Source: Eubacterium sp. (GTDB lineage: Bacteria; Bacillota; Clostridia; Oscillospirales; Acutalibacteraceae). Taken from it: DNA of 64,000 nt. The stretch is taken from the NCBI GenBank assembly GCA_029258375.1, contig JARHZA010000002.1, positions 191,001-255,000 of the forward strand, given 5' to 3'. This document shows positions 62,301-64,000 of this stretch, piece by piece. The position numbers and the translations under genes were made by a program. The notes beneath the pieces are model-generated. The model worked only from the letters and a program-made list of their open reading frames with translations. It had not been told where the DNA came from and searched no databases. Position 1 is the stretch's first letter. Every line of letters begins with the position of its first letter.

Positions 62301-62841
62301 TATTAGTTCCATCACCACAAAGTGAAAAAGTTTGACCAATTTTAAATTGCTCTGGGGCAGATAATTTGCTACAATCTACAACACATTCGTTAGGTGCTGC
62401 AGGCCATTGACCTTCAAGCAATGTTACACGGTTCATATAATTTGGTGCAGCAGTCTTATTTTTTTCAAATTCCTTAGCATCATTAAAATTTAAAGATATT
62501 GCACGGCAAGTCATTTCAGAGCCGTCAATGTCGCCAATACTGTTTCCATCAGCTTTTAATATACCGTCAACAAAACGAGATGGCATAACATTTTGAACAC
62601 CATCAACTTCGTTGAGTGCAGTAATATCGTCAATATTTAGTCCAACTGGGGAAATAACACGCACATCCATTAAGTTGCTGTCTTTAAAATAAAGTTCTGC
62701 AGTTTCTTTCATATCAGGAGCAGTAGCTTTTATTCCAGCAAAAAAACTTATTCCAAGAGCAACGATTGCAATTATAGAGATAAATCTTGTTTTGCTTCGA
62801 CTAATAGAACGCATTATCTCTTTAAAAAGAGTTTTATTCAT
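59329..62841 (-). CDS. MacB/FtsX-type ABC permease with long extracellular coiled coil
   Basis: A 1170-aa permease. TM1 is near residues 20-40. An extracellular MacB-PCD-like part (about 45-280) is followed by a coiled coil of some 320 residues rich in Ala, Glu, Lys and Gln (about 285-610, interrupted once). The first FtsX domain (three spans, about 645-775, with MVEEERTQLGTLKALGYSN) and a second (about 1050-1160, LNERTREIATIKVLGFRDKE) carry the ATPase-coupling loops. Such permeases use force on the coiled coil rather than classic transport: lipoprotein or peptide handling, or drug sensing. ATG 62841 overlaps the ATPase stop as TAATG; ATG 62847 is also possible. Confidence 0.88.
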   Translation of the reverse strand: MNKTLFKEIMRSISRSKTRFISIIAIVALGISFFAGIKATAPDMKETAELYFKDSNLMDVRVISPVGLNIDDITALNEVDGVQNVMPSRFVDGILKADGNSIGDIDGSEMTCRAISLNFNDAKEFEKNKTAAPNYMNRVTLLEGQWPAAPNECVVDCSKLSAPEQFKIGQTFSLCGDGTNIENKLSITEFKIVGIVRTPTYISFERGNTNIGSGKLGTFIYVSDEVFNFDYYTEAYISVAGADNYSPYSKEYKDLVSSVLNKIYSVEGDRLPLRTDELRIELEPKVANGTEELAKKQAEFDKKVADGQNKVEELKHLAQNGREELEKKKAEFNASLGSSQMELNQGTNEYNENYKKWRKKQDELNQAKLQLAKLERAQNEYNRAAIILDNSKVQLASAEHSVATLESLVVNTKTALDYFQKHQNQSKEELEQWLQNSGLPADQVNKLLGVINGFTAVGTAEEMIAYLEPMLDDYIIQLEQSKKQLADARLEYKLGEKTLAEAKAELKKYEGAKEKATAAEIELAEVERQLNSASMGLELGQHQLTLSQKQLQSEVQLAETQLSMAEEKAKTADADFEKAKADGEKELKKAQMDLNEASKLLSSLSTAEWMIQDRDDQPGYTGYEQTADRMNAFAKVFPIFFFLVAALVCLTTMTRMVEEERTQLGTLKALGYSNFSIVSKYLIYSLAASLIGSVIGLLLGFYIFPKAILAAYRIMYDLPACVIRFKWNYAIIGTIISIASTSVAAIFACYKELKSNPAKLMRPKAPKAGKRIFLERIKFIWSRMNFTSKVTARNLFRNKRKFITTIIGIAGCTALLLTGFGLGDSIKAIMDNQFGENGICKYDVQIVLDSEYYLSNNEKPEIMKTIENNAEIDSTMMTHMEVTTGFSDRTDEKVEINLLVPDDATSLSEFVKLNNRKTGKKLTLGDEGAIITEKLAQQTDTAVGDNITVTVNGKNYDVPVAGIVENYTFHYVYMSRNLYQQIFASEPTFNYVTAILANNVDAAQKDKLAVELMKQDDIDAVAYTTQIIDTFSTIINSLNLVVGIFIIAAGALAFVVLYNLSNINLNERTREIATIKVLGFRDKESSQYILRENMILTILGIIIGLILGIFLHRFVVSVAEIDIVMFGRTIKPLSYVFAILLSLVFSVLVNLIMHKKLNKVDIVGSLKAVE

Positions 62842-63542
62842 TACCATTCTATCCTTTCAACCGGTACCGGATTATCGTTTATTTCCATTTTGTGAACTCT
62901 GCCACTTCTCATAGTTATAATTCTGTTAGCCATTGGGGTAATAGCCTGGTTGTGTGTAATAACAATCACAGTCATACCGGTTTCTATACAAGTTTTCTGT
63001 AAAAGTGAAAGAATTTGCTTGCCTGTTTTGTAGTCAAGCGCACCTGTAGGTTCGTCACAAAGTAAAAGTTTTGGATTTTTTGCAAGTGCACGAGCAATAG
63101 CAACTCTTTGCTGTTCACCACCAGAAAGTTGAGAAGGAAAATTGTCCATCCTATCGCCAAGTCCAACACGCTCAAGAACTTTTGTGGCACTTAAAGATTT
63201 GTCAACAATTTGAGCCGCAAGTTCTACATTTTCAAGTGCTGTAAGGTTTGGAACAAGATTATAAAATTGAAAGACGAATCCAACGTCGTATCTTCTGTAT
63301 TCCACAAGTTTTTTAGAACTAAAATCATTTATTAGTTCGCCAGCAACACGAATCTTTCCATCGTCACAACTATCCATACCACCAAGCATATTAAGAACGG
63401 TGGTTTTTCCGGCACCACTTTCACCAACAATAACACAAAATTCGCCTTGCTCAATGTTAAATGTAACACCGTCTGCTGCGTTTATGACAATTTCACCCAT
63501 TTTGTATCGCTTGTATACGGAATCAAATTCAATAAAACTCAT
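62841..63542 (-). CDS. ABC transporter ATP-binding protein (MacB/LolD type)
   Basis: A 233-aa ATPase. Walker [10 protein letters not shown] (38-46), Q-loop [23 protein letters not shown], signature [19 protein letters not shown], Walker [13 protein letters not shown] and switch VITHNQAI. The NLVPNLT and GALD features mark the LolD/MacB/BceA group that pairs with FtsX-type permeases. It is coupled to the permease gene by a one-base overlap. Promoter and possible operator lie at 63588-63628. The upstream kinase gene suggests control by a two-component system. Confidence 0.95.
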   Translation of the reverse strand: MSFIEFDSVYKRYKMGEIVINAADGVTFNIEQGEFCVIVGESGAGKTTVLNMLGGMDSCDDGKIRVAGELINDFSSKKLVEYRRYDVGFVFQFYNLVPNLTALENVELAAQIVDKSLSATKVLERVGLGDRMDNFPSQLSGGEQQRVAIARALAKNPKLLLCDEPTGALDYKTGKQILSLLQKTCIETGMTVIVITHNQAITPMANRIITMRSGRVHKMEINDNPVPVERIEW

Positions 63543-63587
63543 TTTTTCATCCCCAAAAAAATATATAAAATTAGTGTATTTATATAA

Positions 63588-63628
63588 AGTATATAAATAA
63601 ATTATAAATTAGTCAATGATTAGTTGAC
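63588..63628 (-). promoter_or_regulatory. Promoter and possible operator of the ABC operon
   Basis: Minus strand TTGACT (63616-63611), 17-nt spacer, TATACT (63593-63588). An inverted repeat GTCAA-N7-TTGAC (63612-63628) overlaps the -35 box and could bind a dimeric response regulator; another small repeat, GTCA-N4-TGAC, is at 63668-63679. Confidence 0.7.
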
Positions 63629-63719
63629 AATATAATCAATAAAACTCTAAAAGCTTCCCATAATTTTGTCAAACCTGACGAAGTGTTGAATTATCATTTT
63701 AATAATTGAAAATGAAAAC

Positions 63720-63744
63720 AAAAAAAGCATCGTTTAATGATGCT
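63720..63744 (-). terminator. Terminator after the sensor kinase gene
   Basis: Minus strand AGCATC (63744-63739) with GATGCT (63731-63726), then T6. Confidence 0.82.
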
Positions 63745-63792
63745 CTTTTTTTGTTTATTCAGTTTTATTATAAAATGTAATTTTAATTTCTT

Positions 63793-64000
63793 TTATTTTT
63801 TAAAAAAGTAAAATTCTACTCCATTTTCAAGATTTTTAAATCCATATGAAAAATTGTGAATTTCAAGAATTTTTTTACTAAGTGCAAGCCCCATTCCTGT
63901 TGAATTTGAATTGTTCTTGCGTGCTTTGTCAGCTCTATAAAGCTCCTCCCATATATGCTCTGCGTCTTTTTTATCTATTTTTGAACCTTCGTTAAATACA
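63793..64000 (-). CDS. Sensor histidine kinase, C-terminal fragment
   Basis: The reading frame enters from the right edge and stops at 63795-63793 (about 69 codons seen). IWEELYRADKARKNNSNSTGMGLALSKKILEIHNF is the F and G2 part of an HATPase_c domain; the YRxDKAR pattern is typical of Firmicute EnvZ/BaeS-type kinases. The rest, and probably a response regulator, lie outside the window. The ABC operon follows on the same strand after a terminator, as with many antimicrobial-peptide-sensing systems. Confidence 0.88.
   Translation of the reverse strand, partial: VFNEGSKIDKKDAEHIWEELYRADKARKNNSNSTGMGLALSKKILEIHNFSYGFKNLENGVEFYFFKK

Noticed and set aside
1..64000. CRISPR arrays, insertion sequences, rRNA or tRNA genes, prophage
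   Set aside because: No regular spaced repeats, transposase or integrase motifs, or tRNA T-arm/acceptor patterns (other than tmRNA) were seen by eye.

Overview
This AT-rich window comes from an anaerobic, endospore-forming, Gram-positive bacterium, most likely a gut-associated member of the Clostridia; genus cannot be told from sequence alone. Support for this: sporulation genes (ylbJ-, yqfC-, yqfD-like, a pdaA-like cortex deacetylase, and an alpha/beta SASP gene too short for a 60-residue cutoff), an anaerobic sulfatase maturase, Shine-Dalgarno-rich starts with many TTG/GTG codons, sigma-A promoters with 17-nt spacers, a typical SRP RNA-dnaX-ybaB-recR block, and smpB next to ssrA.

Layout. 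1-13.9 kb is a catabolic region: a partial nucleotidyltransferase-like gene, a cytoplasmic GH38 alpha-mannosidase, a membrane-anchored metallophosphoesterase, then a probable operon of PI-PLC-like enzyme, GH4 glycosidase, PfkB sugar kinase, alpha/beta hydrolase, GPH-type sugar symporter, zinc-ribbon protein and a second anchored phosphoesterase. 14-16.8 kb holds two FAD oxidoreductases. 16.8-20.7 kb is rpmG-secE-nusG-rplKA and, behind its own promoter and L10-leader attenuator, rplJL; rpoBC do not follow. 20.8-23.4 kb is sporulation (ylbJ, yqfCD). 23.8-27.2 kb is pspC, a five-TM sulfatase and its maturase. 27.3-35.4 kb is the arginine pathway argGHCJBDF behind ArgR-like boxes.

35.4-39.7 kb (minus strand) has yfbR, aspS, hisS and an mgsA homologue lacking two catalytic aspartates. 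39.8-44.3 kb is mreBCD-PBP2. 44.4-46.5 kb is pdaA and an in-frame prfB. 46.7-50.3 kb has a RING-like membrane protein, galU with no normal start codon, a CPBP protease and tadA. 50.5-52.6 kb is ktrBA. Then come the SASP gene, a flavin-reductase-like gene, SRP RNA, dnaX-ybaB-recR-smpB and ssrA. The right end has an ABC transporter with a long extracellular coiled coil, a co-directional anchored secreted protein, and the end of a sensor kinase.

How they work together: the left region and the sulfatase operon look like foraging for decorated, host-type glycans. Mannosidase, PI-PLC, GH4 and kinase lack signal peptides, so substrates would be imported by the GPH symporter, while the two phosphoesterases and the sulfatase act outside. 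The most unusual items are the galU AUA start behind a promoter-terminator pair, the pdaA ribosome-binding site buried in a terminator-like hairpin, the MgsA homologue without its catalytic bases, the LtaS-like topology of a true Cys-type sulfatase, and the ssrA tag beginning at an ACU codon. No CRISPR array, insertion sequence, rRNA or tRNA gene was seen.
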